Part shown: positions 29,670 to 38,909 of the stretch, one piece after another
Position numbering within the stretch: the stretch's first letter is position 1
Layout of the letters: each line of letters begins with the position of its first letter
Assembly (NCBI RefSeq): GCF_006539885.1
Contig: NZ_BJNW01000016.1
Span: 1-64,000 of the forward strand
Length of the DNA stretch: 64,000 nucleotides
Direction of reading: 5' to 3'
Origin: Kocuria varians
GTDB taxonomy: Bacteria; Actinomycetota; Actinomycetes; Actinomycetales; Micrococcaceae
Translations under genes and position numbers: made by a program
The notes under the pieces: generated by a model
What the model saw: only the letters and a program-made list of their open reading frames with translations
Databases searched by the model: none
Told to the model about the DNA's origin: nothing

Positions 29670-31991
29670 TCAGCCGGCCACTCCCAGGCACCGGGCGAGC
29701 CACGCGTACTCCCAGGCCGTGTCCTTCCACTGCGCGTAGCGGCCAGAGGCGCCCCCGTGCCCGCCGGCCATCTCGCAGCGCAGCAGCACGGTCTCCGGGT
29801 GCGCCACCCTCGTGCGCAGCTCGGCCACCCACTTGGCGGGCTCCACGTAGAGCACGCGCGTGTCGTTGAGGCTCGTGACCGCGAGGATCGGGGGGTAATC
29901 GGCATCCCGCACGTTCTCGTAGGGGGAGTAGGAGCGCATGTACTCGTAGACCTCCGCGGACTCCACGGGGTTGCCCCACTCCTCCCACTCCAGCGCGGTG
30001 AGCGGGAGCTCCGGCATGAGCATGGAGGTGAGGGCGTCCACGAACGGCACGGCCGCGAGCGCCCCGCAGTACAGCTCCGGTGCGAGATTCAGCACGGCCC
30101 CCGCGAGCAGACCGCCCGCGGAGCCGCCCATGAGCGCGATCCGGTCCTCGGCGACGTCCGCACGCGCGGCCAGGTGACGGGTCACCGCCACGAAGTCCGT
30201 GAACGTGTTCTTCTTCGTCGCCTTCTTGCCGTTCTCGTACCACGCGCGCCCGAGCTCCCCGCCGCCGCGCACGTGCGCCACGGCCCAGATCACGCCGCGG
30301 TCCAGCAGGGACAGACGGGAGATCGAGAAGGCGGGGTCGGTGCTGATCTCGTAGGAGCCGTACGCGTACTGCAGCACCGGCGCGGGCACGGAGGGGTCCA
30401 GGTCCGCGCGGCGCACCAGGCTCACGGGAATGCGCGTGCCGTCCTCGGCCTCCGCCCAGTCCCGCTCCACGACGTAGTCCTCGCTGCGGTACCCGCCCAG
30501 CACCGTGGCCTCGCGCCGCAGGACGGGCTCGCCCACGCCGAACTCGTCGAGCCCGGAGGCGCCGGGCCGGCCGGTGGGGATGTCGTAGACGCGCGGCGGC
30601 GTCACGAAGGACGTGTAGGACACGCGCACCACCGGGTTCTCGTACTCCGCGGACAGCACGCCCGCGCTGTACAGCTCCTCGTCGAACGCGGCCTCGGTCC
30701 CGGTGAGCAACGACGACGCCGCGGCGCCCGGCGCGGTTCCGGCCTCACCGTGCGCGGTGGTTCCGTTCGGCGTCGCCACCAGCACGTCGAGGGCCGCGCG
30801 CGGCACGAGCCTCACGCGCGGCGTCGTCTCCTCGCGCAGCGACAGCACCAGGTGGGTCGCGGTGGGGAAGCAGAGGTCCACGCGGGTCGCGTCCGAGGCG
30901 GGCAGCACGTCCGTGAGCTCGATCTCCACGAGCGGCCGCCCGGCCTGCTCCAGCGGCACGAGGCTCACGCGGCCGTTGGGGGCCTCGGCGTCGTGGGAGA
31001 GCAGCAGGTACTGGCCTCCGGCGACGGTGAGTGGCTCCACCTCGTAGAGCACCCGGTCCTCACGGGAGACGACGGTGCGCCAGGGGAGGTTGAGGTGGTT
31101 CCCTGCGGGCACTGCCTCAGCCGACGAGTCCTCGGGCAGGGCGTCCAGCGGGAGGATCCGGTACTCGCTGTACTCGGAGCACGAGGAGGAGAGCATCAGC
31201 CACTGCTTGTCCGCGGACAGCTCCGCGCCGAGCCACAGCCCGGGGTCGTCCTCCTGGAACAGCAGGTCGTCGGGGCGGTCGGTGCGGCCGATCACGTGCC
31301 GGTGCACCTGCCACGGCCGCCAGGACTCGTCCACCACGGAGTACACGAGCTGGCGCCCGTCCGGGGTGAGGAAGGCGCCCGCGGAGGTGCCCGCCACGGC
31401 GTCGTCGAGCACGCGGCCCGTGGTCAGGTCCTTGACGTGCACCGTGTAGCGCTCGTCCCCGGCGACGTCCTCGGACCACGCCAGCCGGGTGCCGTCCTCG
31501 GAGATGCTGAACGCGCCGAGGGCGTAGAACTCGTGCTCCTGGGCGGCGGCGTTGGCGTCCAGGAGGACCTCCTCGCCGTCCAGCGCCACGCCGGGCTCCA
31601 CCGTGGGCGGGGTCCAGGAGGCAGGGTCTGCCACGGGAACGCGGCAGAACACCTGGTGCGCGCCACCCTCCACCGTGCGCGCGAAGTACCACCAGTCCCC
31701 GCGGCGGTCCGGCACGGAGAGGTCCGTCTCGCGCGTGCGGTCCTTGATCTCCCCGTAGATGCGCTCGCGCAGCGGGGCGAGGTCCGCGGTGACGGACTCC
31801 GAGTACGCGTTCTCCGCGTCCAGGTGCGCGCGGACCTCGGGGGAGTCCTTCTCCCGCAGCCACTCGTACGGGTCGGTGAACGTGTGGCCGTGGAAGGTGC
31901 GCTCCACCGGCCGGCGGGGAGCCACGGGAAAGTGGGCGACGGTGTCCTCGGAGCGGGGGTTCGCGGGCTGGGTGGGCTGCTCGGAAGTCAT
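29670..31991 (-). CDS. ptrB: Oligopeptidase B (prolyl oligopeptidase family, S9A)
   Basis: 773 residues, ATG at 31991. Cytoplasmic serine peptidase that cuts short peptides after Arg/Lys. An N-terminal helix region (FTDPYEWLREKDSPEVRAHL) leads into a seven-bladed propeller (residues 80-470), then the alpha/beta hydrolase domain: YGSYEISTDPAFSISRL, HVRGGGELGRAWYENGKKA, the nucleophile in ALMGGSAGGLLAG, and the His in MAGGHGGASGR near the end. A variable loop of about 30 Ala/Gly/Thr residues (TTAHGEAGTAPGAAASSLLT) in the propeller is longer than usual and contains a recurrent-motif copy (30712-30722). Confidence 0.92.
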   Translation of the reverse strand: MTSEQPTQPANPRSEDTVAHFPVAPRRPVERTFHGHTFTDPYEWLREKDSPEVRAHLDAENAYSESVTADLAPLRERIYGEIKDRTRETDLSVPDRRGDWWYFARTVEGGAHQVFCRVPVADPASWTPPTVEPGVALDGEEVLLDANAAAQEHEFYALGAFSISEDGTRLAWSEDVAGDERYTVHVKDLTTGRVLDDAVAGTSAGAFLTPDGRQLVYSVVDESWRPWQVHRHVIGRTDRPDDLLFQEDDPGLWLGAELSADKQWLMLSSSCSEYSEYRILPLDALPEDSSAEAVPAGNHLNLPWRTVVSREDRVLYEVEPLTVAGGQYLLLSHDAEAPNGRVSLVPLEQAGRPLVEIELTDVLPASDATRVDLCFPTATHLVLSLREETTPRVRLVPRAALDVLVATPNGTTAHGEAGTAPGAAASSLLTGTEAAFDEELYSAGVLSAEYENPVVRVSYTSFVTPPRVYDIPTGRPGASGLDEFGVGEPVLRREATVLGGYRSEDYVVERDWAEAEDGTRIPVSLVRRADLDPSVPAPVLQYAYGSYEISTDPAFSISRLSLLDRGVIWAVAHVRGGGELGRAWYENGKKATKKNTFTDFVAVTRHLAARADVAEDRIALMGGSAGGLLAGAVLNLAPELYCGALAAVPFVDALTSMLMPELPLTALEWEEWGNPVESAEVYEYMRSYSPYENVRDADYPPILAVTSLNDTRVLYVEPAKWVAELRTRVAHPETVLLRCEMAGGHGGASGRYAQWKDTAWEYAWLARCLGVAG

Positions 31992-32076
31992 GGAGCCAGT
32001 CTAGGGACGCAAGGGGAGGGGCACCCGACGAGCGTTCTGCTCCTCGCGTGCCCCGCCCACAGCTCGAACCGGTGCC

Positions 32077-33216
32077 TCAGCCCCGCAAGGCCGTGCGCCA
32101 CGTGAGCGCCTTGCCCATCCGCAGGATGGAGCGTTCGTAGATCGCGGAGGCCAGCCAGATGGCCAGCGCGGTCGAGACCAGCAGCACCAGCAGCGAGCCC
32201 ACGTGCTCCCACCACGCCCCCTGCTGCAGGAAGATGCGCAACGGCACCGCCACCGGGGCGGAGAAGGGAATCCAGCTCATCACCCGCAGCGCGTCCGGGT
32301 TGTCGTTGAAGAAGATGACACCGAAGTAGGGGAGCATGATCAGCAGCATCACGGGCATGGACGTGGAGCCGATGTCCTCCTGCCGGGAGACCATGGATGC
32401 CGCCGCCGCGTAGAGCGCCGCGAACATCACGAACCCGATGGAGAACAGCACCACGAACCACAGGATCGGCACTCCCACCCCGTCCAGGGGCAGCACGTCC
32501 CCGTTGATCTGCAGCCCGAGCAGCAGGGCCGCGGCCACAAGCCCCACCTGCAGGATCGCCATGGCGGCATTGCCCAGCACCTTGCCCGCCATCATGGCCC
32601 GGGCGGGCACCGCGGCGAGCAGGATTTCCACGATCCGCGACTGCTTCTCCTCGATCACCGACACGGCGATCTGCTGGCCGAACGTGATGGCGGCCAGGAA
32701 GAAGGCGATGCCGAAGCCGAAGGCGATCAGGTAGCGCAGCCCGGGATTCGGTGCGGAGGGGTCGAGCAGCTGGACGTTCGGGCTCGTGGACAGCGCCTGC
32801 ACGAGATCGGTGGGGGCGTCCGTCATGGCCAGGACGCTCGTGCCGGAGGGGCTGGCCGGGTCCGGGACGACGGCGGCGTCGGCGTCCCCGCTGCGCACCG
32901 CGTCGCGGGCGGCGTCCGCGGAGGCGAAGGTCTGGGGCGCGTAGTCGTCGCCGAGGCTCTGGACCGCGGGAGCCGTCTGGTCCACCACGGCCACGTGCAT
33001 GGCGTCCCCCGCGAAGAGGTCGCCCAGGCGGGGCGCGAGCAGCGTGGCGGCCAGCGCGGCCGCGATCAGGATCAGGGTCGTGATGATGAACGGGCGGGAC
33101 GCGGCCTTCACCTTCATCTCGCGCGCGGCCACGGTGCCCACCGCGGACCAGAACGGGGTCCGGCGGGAGGAGCGCCCGGGGGCGGTGGTCGAGGCGGGGC
33201 TCGTGACGGTGCTCAT
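32077..33216 (-). CDS. ABC-2 type transporter permease (NatB-like)
   Basis: 379 residues, ATG at 33216 overlapping the ATPase stop (ATGA). One N-terminal helix (PFIITTLILIAAALAATLLA), an extracytoplasmic domain of about 130 residues, then five to six helices (LIAFGFGIAFFLAAITFGQQ onwards) with the conserved VIEEKQSRIVEILLAAVPA and the C-terminal membrane segments. This is the NatB/YhaP layout of sodium or drug exporters. With the adjacent ATPase it forms an export system; the substrate is unknown. Confidence 0.87.
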   Translation of the reverse strand: MSTVTSPASTTAPGRSSRRTPFWSAVGTVAAREMKVKAASRPFIITTLILIAAALAATLLAPRLGDLFAGDAMHVAVVDQTAPAVQSLGDDYAPQTFASADAARDAVRSGDADAAVVPDPASPSGTSVLAMTDAPTDLVQALSTSPNVQLLDPSAPNPGLRYLIAFGFGIAFFLAAITFGQQIAVSVIEEKQSRIVEILLAAVPARAMMAGKVLGNAAMAILQVGLVAAALLLGLQINGDVLPLDGVGVPILWFVVLFSIGFVMFAALYAAAASMVSRQEDIGSTSMPVMLLIMLPYFGVIFFNDNPDALRVMSWIPFSAPVAVPLRIFLQQGAWWEHVGSLLVLLVSTALAIWLASAIYERSILRMGKALTWRTALRG

Positions 33217-34097
33217 CGGGTGACCTCCGTGAAGATTTCGTGCAGGGTGCGGGTGACGGGTCCGAAGCGGTGGACGGTGCCCCGGCCCACGGCGTCGGTC
33301 AGCACGGCCTGGGCCGCGGCCTCCGAGGACGCCCGGAAGCGGACACGGCCGCCGTCGAAGGAGAGGACCTCGACCCCGGGGGCACTGCGCACCCAGCCGG
33401 TGTCGGAGGCGGTCACGAGTTCCCACTCGGGCACGGCGTGGGCCGCCAGGAGCTCGTCGCGTGAGCCGGCGGCACGCACGCGACCGTCCGCGAGGATCAC
33501 GAGCTCGTCGCACAGCCGCTCCACGACGTCGAGCTGGTGGGAGGAGAACAGCACCGGGATCCCGGTGTCCGCCGTCTCCCGCAGCACCTGGACGGTGGTG
33601 TCCACGGCGTTCGGGTCGAGGCCGGAGAAGGGCTCGTCGAGCACGAGGGCCACGGGATCGTGCACCAGCGCCGCGGCGATCTGGGCCCGCTGCTGGTTGC
33701 CAAGGGACAGCTCCTCGAGCCGGCTTCCCGCGCGCTCACCGAGCCCGAGGCGTTCGAGCAGGGCCAGCGCTCGGGTCTTCGCGGCCCGCCCGGACATGTC
33801 GTGCAGCCGGCCCAGGTAGACCAGCTGGTCCAGGACCGTCATCTTCGGGTAGAGGCCGCGCTCCTCGGGCATGTACCCGATCCCGGCGCGGTAGTCGGGC
33901 GTGATGGGAGCGCCATCCACCTCGATGCTGCCCGAGTCCGGCGTCAGCACCCCCAGGAGTATGCGCATCGTCGTGGTCTTGCCCGCGCCGTTGCCGCCCA
34001 CGAAGCCCGTCATGAGGCCGGGTTGGATGCTGAAGGTCACGTCCTGGAGCACGTGGGCCGCGCCGAAGGACTTGTTCACCCCGTTCACTGTGATCAT
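33213..34097 (-). CDS. ABC transporter ATPase (NatA-like)
   Basis: 294 residues, ATG at 34097. Walker A is GGNGAGKTTTMRILLG, the signature is LSLGNQQRAQIAAALVHDP, Walker B is ALVLDEPFSGLDP and the switch His is in PVLFSSHQLDVVERL. The signature reads LSLGN rather than LSGGQ, common in NatA-type exporters. The C-terminal 80 residues are an extra domain shared by bacitracin/sodium exporter ATPases. It overlaps the permease gene and follows the two-component system by 90 bases on the same strand. Confidence 0.92.
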   Translation of the reverse strand: MITVNGVNKSFGAAHVLQDVTFSIQPGLMTGFVGGNGAGKTTTMRILLGVLTPDSGSIEVDGAPITPDYRAGIGYMPEERGLYPKMTVLDQLVYLGRLHDMSGRAAKTRALALLERLGLGERAGSRLEELSLGNQQRAQIAAALVHDPVALVLDEPFSGLDPNAVDTTVQVLRETADTGIPVLFSSHQLDVVERLCDELVILADGRVRAAGSRDELLAAHAVPEWELVTASDTGWVRSAPGVEVLSFDGGRVRFRASSEAAAQAVLTDAVGRGTVHRFGPVTRTLHEIFTEVTR

Positions 34098-34187
34098 GGC
34101 TCGAGCCTAGGGATCCCCGGCGGTCGGCACCTCCGCCCGGAGGGGGATTCTCCGGGGCCGGTCTCCTCCGCCGGACGGAGTCACCCG

Positions 34188-34967
34188 TCAGCGGCCGGTC
34201 ACCCCGTGCTCGAACGCCCAGATGATCGCGTGGACCCGGTCCCGCGCGCCCGTCTTCAACAGGACGTTCGAGACGTGGGTCTTTACCGTGGCCCTGCCCA
34301 CGAACAGCTCCTGGGCGATCTCGTCGTTCGACAGTCCCCGTGCCATCGCGCGCAGCACCTCGGCCTCGCGCGCGGTGAGACCCGCACGGGCGAGTTCGGT
34401 TTCCGCCGCGGCACCTCCCGGGGCGGGATCCCCGGGTCCCGTGGTCGGCAACGCGGAGGACGACGCCGCCGCGGCGCCGTCGTCGTCCCCCGTCGAGATT
34501 CCTGCCGAGGCGCCCGCCGAACCTCCCTCCGAGGCCTCCGCCGGCGCCGCAGCCATGCGCCCCAGGACCCGGCGCGTGACCATGGGGTCCAGCAGCGCGT
34601 CACCGCGTCCGAGCACCCGGACGGCGTGGATCAGCTCCTCCGGCCCCGCGGACTTCAGCAGGAATCCTGAGGCACCGGCCGTGAGCGCGGTGAACAGGGC
34701 CTCGTCCGTGTCGAAAGTGGTGAGGACGAGCACCGCGGCCCGGGACCCGGAAGCCAACAACTGTCGGGTGGCGGTGATGCCGTCCAGCCGCGGCATCTGC
34801 ACGTCCATGCACACCACGTCCGGGTCGAGGGAGGCAGCGAGTTCGAGTGCCTCGACGCCGTCGCGCGCCTCACCCACGACCTCGATGTCGTCTTCCGAGC
34901 TGAGGATCGCGGAGAACCCGAGCCGGATCAGGGGCTGATCGTCCACGAGCAGGACCCGCAGGCTCAT
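34188..34967 (-). CDS. NarL/LuxR-type response regulator
   Basis: 259 residues, ATG at 34967 overlapping the kinase stop. The receiver domain (1-125) shows VLLVDDQPLIR, the phosphorylated Asp in DVVCMDVQMPRLDGI, LTTFDTDEA and the Lys in FLLKSAGP. The LuxR helix-turn-helix is at 193-255 (LTAREAEVLRAMARGLSNDE, then GRATVKTHVSNVL). Between them lies an unusually long (about 45 residues) Ala/Ser/Gly/Asp linker, SAGISTGDDDGAAAASSSAL, coded by one copy of the recurrent motif (34459-34469). It likely controls the neighbouring ABC exporter. Confidence 0.92.
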   Translation of the reverse strand: MSLRVLLVDDQPLIRLGFSAILSSEDDIEVVGEARDGVEALELAASLDPDVVCMDVQMPRLDGITATRQLLASGSRAAVLVLTTFDTDEALFTALTAGASGFLLKSAGPEELIHAVRVLGRGDALLDPMVTRRVLGRMAAAPAEASEGGSAGASAGISTGDDDGAAAASSSALPTTGPGDPAPGGAAAETELARAGLTAREAEVLRAMARGLSNDEIAQELFVGRATVKTHVSNVLLKTGARDRVHAIIWAFEHGVTGR

Positions 34968-36349
34968 GGCTGCTCCTCCGTCCCTGCGATCGTCCCGGCA
35001 TGGCCGGGCGCAGACGCCTGGCCGGGCACGGTCGCGCGGGCCGGCGCGGAGGCCTGGACCGGCACGGAGGCGTGGCCGAGCGCAGAGTCGAGTGCAGTGG
35101 CATGGACCGGCACGGTGGCACGCACGAGCCAGCCGCCCTCGGCCTTCGGCCCCGCCTCCAGCGTGCCGCCCAGGGAGGCCATGCGCTCCGCCATGCCCAC
35201 CAGGCCCGTTCCCGTGCCCGCAGCGGGGGCGTCACCGAGCCGGGCGCCCCGGCCGTCGTCGCTGACGTCCAGCTCGACCTGCTCCGTGCCCGTGCGCAGC
35301 CGTACGGTGACGGTGGCGCGGGGCCCGGCGTGCTTGCGAGCGTTCGTGATCCCCTCCTGCGCCGTGCGGTAGAGGGCGAGCTGCGCCGTGGGAGGAAGCT
35401 CCGGCTCCGGACCGATCCGCTCGAGGACCACGTCCTGGCCGATGCCCCGGGCCTGCGCGACGAGGTCCTCGAGGTCGCGCAGACGGGGCACCGAGTCGGG
35501 CACTCCCTCGCCGTCGCGCAGCGTGTGGACCATGGTCTTGAGCTCGGCCACGGCGTTGCGGGCCGAGGACTCGACCCCGCGCAGGTGCATGGCCGCAGCA
35601 TCCGGGTTGCGGGGCATGCTCACCCGCGCGGCGCCGGCCTGCACGCCCATGGCCGTGACGTGGTGGGCCACCACGTCGTGCAGCTCCCGGGCGATCCTGA
35701 CGCGTTCGAGGCTGACGGCCTGCTCGGCCAACCGATCCTGCTGCTCCCGAATCTCCTCGTGGGCAGCCCGCAGGTCCTGCCGCTCCATGGCCGCGTCCCA
35801 GGACCGGTTCCCGAAGACCCATGCGCCGCTGAAGTAGGCGATGTTGATGAGGAACTGGATCAGGGCGAACGCCATGTAGCCGTTGACGCCCCGCTCGCCG
35901 TCGGCCCCGTCCGTGAACCGGGCCACGGTGGCCCAGACCAGCCACACCGCCATGCCCGCGGCCACGGCCACGCGCGCCCACGTGGCGCGGCGCCGGTCCG
36001 GGCACCACGCGCCCACGGTGTAGAAGCCCAGGAATAGCACCACCTGGGAGGCGTACATCTCGGCCCCCACCCACGAGACGAGCGCGAAGTAGAGGAATGA
36101 GACGGCGACCATCACGGCCACGGGGAAGCGGTGCCGCCACGCCAGCGGGGCGGCGAGCACCGCGGCGCCCACGGCCACCCATCCCACGTCCAGCGTCCGC
36201 GGGACCTTCTGGACGAAGTCCGAGAGGTAGACCAGCTCGATGCCGGCGAGCGCGAGCACCACGGCCTCCAGGCAGTCCCGGCGCCGCCACCCGGTGGGCA
36301 GGGCGCGACGCCGCTGCGGGCTCTCCTGGGTGGCGGGGCTCGGGCGCAT
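34964..36349 (-). CDS. Two-component sensor histidine kinase (NarL-partner type)
   Basis: 461 residues; ATG at 36349 has AGGG eight bases ahead, better than the GTG three codons upstream. Residues 25-175 hold five or so membrane helices (LEAVVLALAGIELVYLSDFV, VAVMVAVSFLYFALVSWVGA, and others) with little outside domain, so it probably senses a membrane signal. A coiled coil leads to the HisKA_3 box RVRIARELHDVVAHHVTAMG (phosphorylated His in ELHDVV) and an ATPase domain (SDDGRGARLGD, GTGLVGMAERM). The last 55 residues are a degenerate repeat tail of Ala-Ser/Thr-Val/Ala-Pro units. Cognate partner of the overlapping response regulator. Confidence 0.9.
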   Translation of the reverse strand: MRPSPATQESPQRRRALPTGWRRRDCLEAVVLALAGIELVYLSDFVQKVPRTLDVGWVAVGAAVLAAPLAWRHRFPVAVMVAVSFLYFALVSWVGAEMYASQVVLFLGFYTVGAWCPDRRRATWARVAVAAGMAVWLVWATVARFTDGADGERGVNGYMAFALIQFLINIAYFSGAWVFGNRSWDAAMERQDLRAAHEEIREQQDRLAEQAVSLERVRIARELHDVVAHHVTAMGVQAGAARVSMPRNPDAAAMHLRGVESSARNAVAELKTMVHTLRDGEGVPDSVPRLRDLEDLVAQARGIGQDVVLERIGPEPELPPTAQLALYRTAQEGITNARKHAGPRATVTVRLRTGTEQVELDVSDDGRGARLGDAPAAGTGTGLVGMAERMASLGGTLEAGPKAEGGWLVRATVPVHATALDSALGHASVPVQASAPARATVPGQASAPGHAGTIAGTEEQP

Positions 36350-36416
36350 GGTCGTCACCCTATGCGAGAGGTCACGGCTGCGGCGGGCACGGCGGCCCGG
36401 CACGCACAATGGTGGC

Positions 36417-37181
36417 GTGACGACTTCCCCCGTGCCCTCGCAACCCCTCCGGCGCGCAGACCTCTGGTTGCAGATCGTCATCGTCCTCGGGGTCTCCCTC
36501 GGTGCGTCCGCGGTGTACGCGGTGCTGGACCTCGCCGAGATGCTGCTGCGCTCCTCGATCGCCGAGAGCTCCACCACGCTGAACCGCTCGCTGAGCGACG
36601 TTCCCGTGACCGACGCGCTGCGGCAGCTGACCGGGATCGGGTTCGCGCTCGTGCCCGTGCTGCTGGCGCTGTACCTGCTGGCCGGGGGTGCCCAGGCGAT
36701 CCCCGCACTGCTGCACCGGATCGGGGTGGACGGGCGGCGGCCGCTGCGGGACACAGCGTGGGGCGTCGCCCTGTTCCTGGTCATGGGCGGTGGCACGCTC
36801 GGGCTCTACCAGGCGGGCCGGGCACTCGGGGTGACGGCGCAGATCACCACCTCGACCGTGGACCTGACCTGGTGGACGGTGCCGCTGCTCGTGCTCTCCG
36901 CCGTGCGCCACGCCCTGGTGGAGGAGGTGGTCGTGGTGGCGTTCCTGTGGGACCGGCTGCGCCGCCTCGGGTGGAGCTGGTGGGTCGTGGCGCTGGCCTC
37001 CGCCCTGGTGCGCGCGAGCTACCACCTGTACCAGGGGATCGGCCCGGCCCTGGGCAACCTGGTCATGGGGCTCGTCTTCGTGTGGCTCTACCGGCGCCGC
37101 GGCCGCCTGCTTCCGCTGCTGATCGCGCACGCGCTGCTGGACACGGTGGGTTTCCTGGCCCCGCAGCTGCTCGCCGGATGA
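36417..37181 (+). CDS. CPBP family membrane metalloprotease
   Basis: 254 residues, GTG at 36417. About seven membrane helices. The CPBP region is near residues 160-245: HALVEEVVVVAFLWDRLRRL (motif 1, paired Glu), ASYHLYQGIGPALGNLVMG (motif 2, His) and LIAHALLDTVGF (motif 3, His). Motif 1 normally reads EExxxR; here the Arg position is Val, a variant I believe occurs in some actinobacterial members. Such proteins cleave CaaX-like or signal-peptide substrates or modify bacteriocin resistance; the target is unknown. It is divergent from the histidine kinase with 67 bases between. Confidence 0.82.
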   Translation: MTTSPVPSQPLRRADLWLQIVIVLGVSLGASAVYAVLDLAEMLLRSSIAESSTTLNRSLSDVPVTDALRQLTGIGFALVPVLLALYLLAGGAQAIPALLHRIGVDGRRPLRDTAWGVALFLVMGGGTLGLYQAGRALGVTAQITTSTVDLTWWTVPLLVLSAVRHALVEEVVVVAFLWDRLRRLGWSWWVVALASALVRASYHLYQGIGPALGNLVMGLVFVWLYRRRGRLLPLLIAHALLDTVGFLAPQLLAG

Positions 37182-37236
37182 GCGTGCGTCATGCGGCTTG
37201 ACGCGCGGGGCGTCCGCTTCAGAGAATGAAGACATA

Positions 37237-37320
37237 GGTCACGAGAGTCAGCGACAAGCCCCAGCTTGCTGACCGGCAACCCTCCTACCGCGGTGGGGTG
37301 CCCTGGGTGAGGACCTGGCC
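37237..37320 (+). ncRNA. SAM-IV riboswitch
   Basis: The sequence follows the actinobacterial SAM-IV pattern: GGTCACGAGAGTCAGCGACA, then AAGCCCCAGCTTGCTGACCG (stem GTCAGC/GCTGAC around the SAM-binding core), GCAACCCTCCTACCGCGGTG, then GGGTGCCCTGGGTGAGGACC closing the outer stem with GGTC. A pseudoknot partner probably lies in the following GGATGGTCGACCGACCACC. It sits about 110 bases upstream of metY in the sense direction and should shut down metYX when S-adenosylmethionine is plentiful. Confidence 0.88.
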
Positions 37321-37430
37321 GGATGGTCGACCGACCACCCCGGCAAGCGCGGGTCATGGCTGCCCGGTCGCGTCACGGGCACCGTGCGCGCCACGGCCGG
37401 ACCCCTGATCCTTGGAGAAGGAGTGCGGCC

Positions 37431-38909
37431 ATGACCACCACCCCCACGCCCGAGAACCCCCAGGACTGGTCCTTCGAGACCCGTCAGATCCACGCCGGGC
37501 AGAGCGCGGACCCCGTGACCGGGGCGCGTGCGCTGCCGATCTACCAGACCGCGTCCTTCGTGTTCCCGGACGCGGACACCGCCGCCGCCCGGTTCGCGCT
37601 GCAGGACCTGGGCCCCATCTACTCGCGGCTGACCAACCCGACCACCGAGGTCGTGGAGAACCGGATGGCATCCCTGGAGGGCGGCGTCGGCGCCCTGATG
37701 GTCGCCTCGGGGCAGGCGGCGACGACGCTCGCGGTCCTCAACCTCGGCGGCGCCGGGACCCACGTGGTCGCGAGCCCCTCGCTCTACGGCGGCACCTACA
37801 ACCTGCTGCGCCACACGCTCGCGCGCCTGGGTGTGGAGACCACGTTCGTGACGGACCCGGACGACCCTCAGCAGTGGCGGGACGCCGTGCGCCCCAACAC
37901 CGTGGCGTTCTTCGGCGAGATGATCCCGAACCCTCGCAACGACGTCCTGGACGTCGAGACCGTGGCCGCCGCCGCGCACGAGGCGGGCGTCCCGCTGATC
38001 GTGGACAACACCATCGCCACGCCCTACCTGGTGCGGCCCATCGAGTGGGGCGCGGACATCGTGGTGCACTCCGGGACCAAGTTCCTGGGCGGGCACGGCA
38101 CGGCGATCGGCGGCTTCATCGTGGACGCCGGACGCTTCGACTACGGCAGGGACCCGCAGCGCTTCCCCGGTTTCAACGAGCCGGACGAGACGTACGACGG
38201 TCTGGTCTACGCGCGGGACCTCGGCGCGGACGGCGCCTTCGGGGTGAACCTCTCCTACGTGCTCAAGGCCCGCGTGCAGCTGCTGCGGGACCTGGGCGCG
38301 TCCATCTCTCCGTTCAACGCTTTTCTCATCGAGCAGGGCATCGAGACCCTCTCGCTGCGCGTGGAGCGCCACGTGGCGAACGCGGAGAAAGTGGCGCGCT
38401 GGCTCGAGTCCCGCCCCGACGTGCGCTCGGTCTCCTACGCGGGCCTCGAGTCCTCCCCGTGGCACGAGCGCGCGCGCAAGTACGCGCCCGGGGGAGCGGG
38501 CTCGGTGCTCGGCTTCGTGCTGGAGGGCGGCAAGGCGGCCGGCACCGCGTTCGTGGACGCTCTCACCCTGCACTCCAACGTGGCCAACATCGGCGACGTC
38601 CGCTCGCTCGTGATCCACCCCGCCTCGACCACGCACGCCCAGCTCTCCGAGCGTGAGCAGCTCGCGGCGGGTGTGGAGCCCGGGTTCGTGCGGCTGTCCG
38701 TGGGCACGGAGGGCATCGACGACATCATCGCGGACCTCGACCGCGGTTTCGCCGCCGTGGCGGCACTCGGGGACGGCGCGGCCGTTGCTGCGGCAGGTTC
38801 CGGGGCAGCGGACGACGACGACGCCGCGGCGTCGGCTCCTGGAGCGGCCGCCGGGCCCGCGAGCGGCACCGGTGGCGCGGCGTCGTCGGCGGAGGACGCG
38901 GGGAAGTGA
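37431..38909 (+). CDS. metY: O-acetylhomoserine sulfhydrylase
   Basis: 492 residues, ATG at 37431 with GGAGAAGGAG ahead. PLP enzyme making homocysteine from O-acetylhomoserine and sulfide. Features: ETRQIHAGQSADPVTGARAL at the start, PIYSRLTNPTTEVVENRMA, the PLP-ring contact SPSLYGGTYNLLRHT, and the Schiff-base Lys in IVVHSGTKFLGGHGT. The usual 430-440 residue enzyme ends near DLDRGFAAVAAL. Here a 48-residue Ala/Gly/Asp/Ser tail (ADDDDAAASAPGAAAG and more) follows, containing two copies of the recurrent motif (38817-38827, 38877-38887). Controlled by the SAM-IV riboswitch; overlaps metX. Confidence 0.93.
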   Translation: MTTTPTPENPQDWSFETRQIHAGQSADPVTGARALPIYQTASFVFPDADTAAARFALQDLGPIYSRLTNPTTEVVENRMASLEGGVGALMVASGQAATTLAVLNLGGAGTHVVASPSLYGGTYNLLRHTLARLGVETTFVTDPDDPQQWRDAVRPNTVAFFGEMIPNPRNDVLDVETVAAAAHEAGVPLIVDNTIATPYLVRPIEWGADIVVHSGTKFLGGHGTAIGGFIVDAGRFDYGRDPQRFPGFNEPDETYDGLVYARDLGADGAFGVNLSYVLKARVQLLRDLGASISPFNAFLIEQGIETLSLRVERHVANAEKVARWLESRPDVRSVSYAGLESSPWHERARKYAPGGAGSVLGFVLEGGKAAGTAFVDALTLHSNVANIGDVRSLVIHPASTTHAQLSEREQLAAGVEPGFVRLSVGTEGIDDIIADLDRGFAAVAALGDGAAVAAAGSGAADDDDAAASAPGAAAGPASGTGGAASSAEDAGK

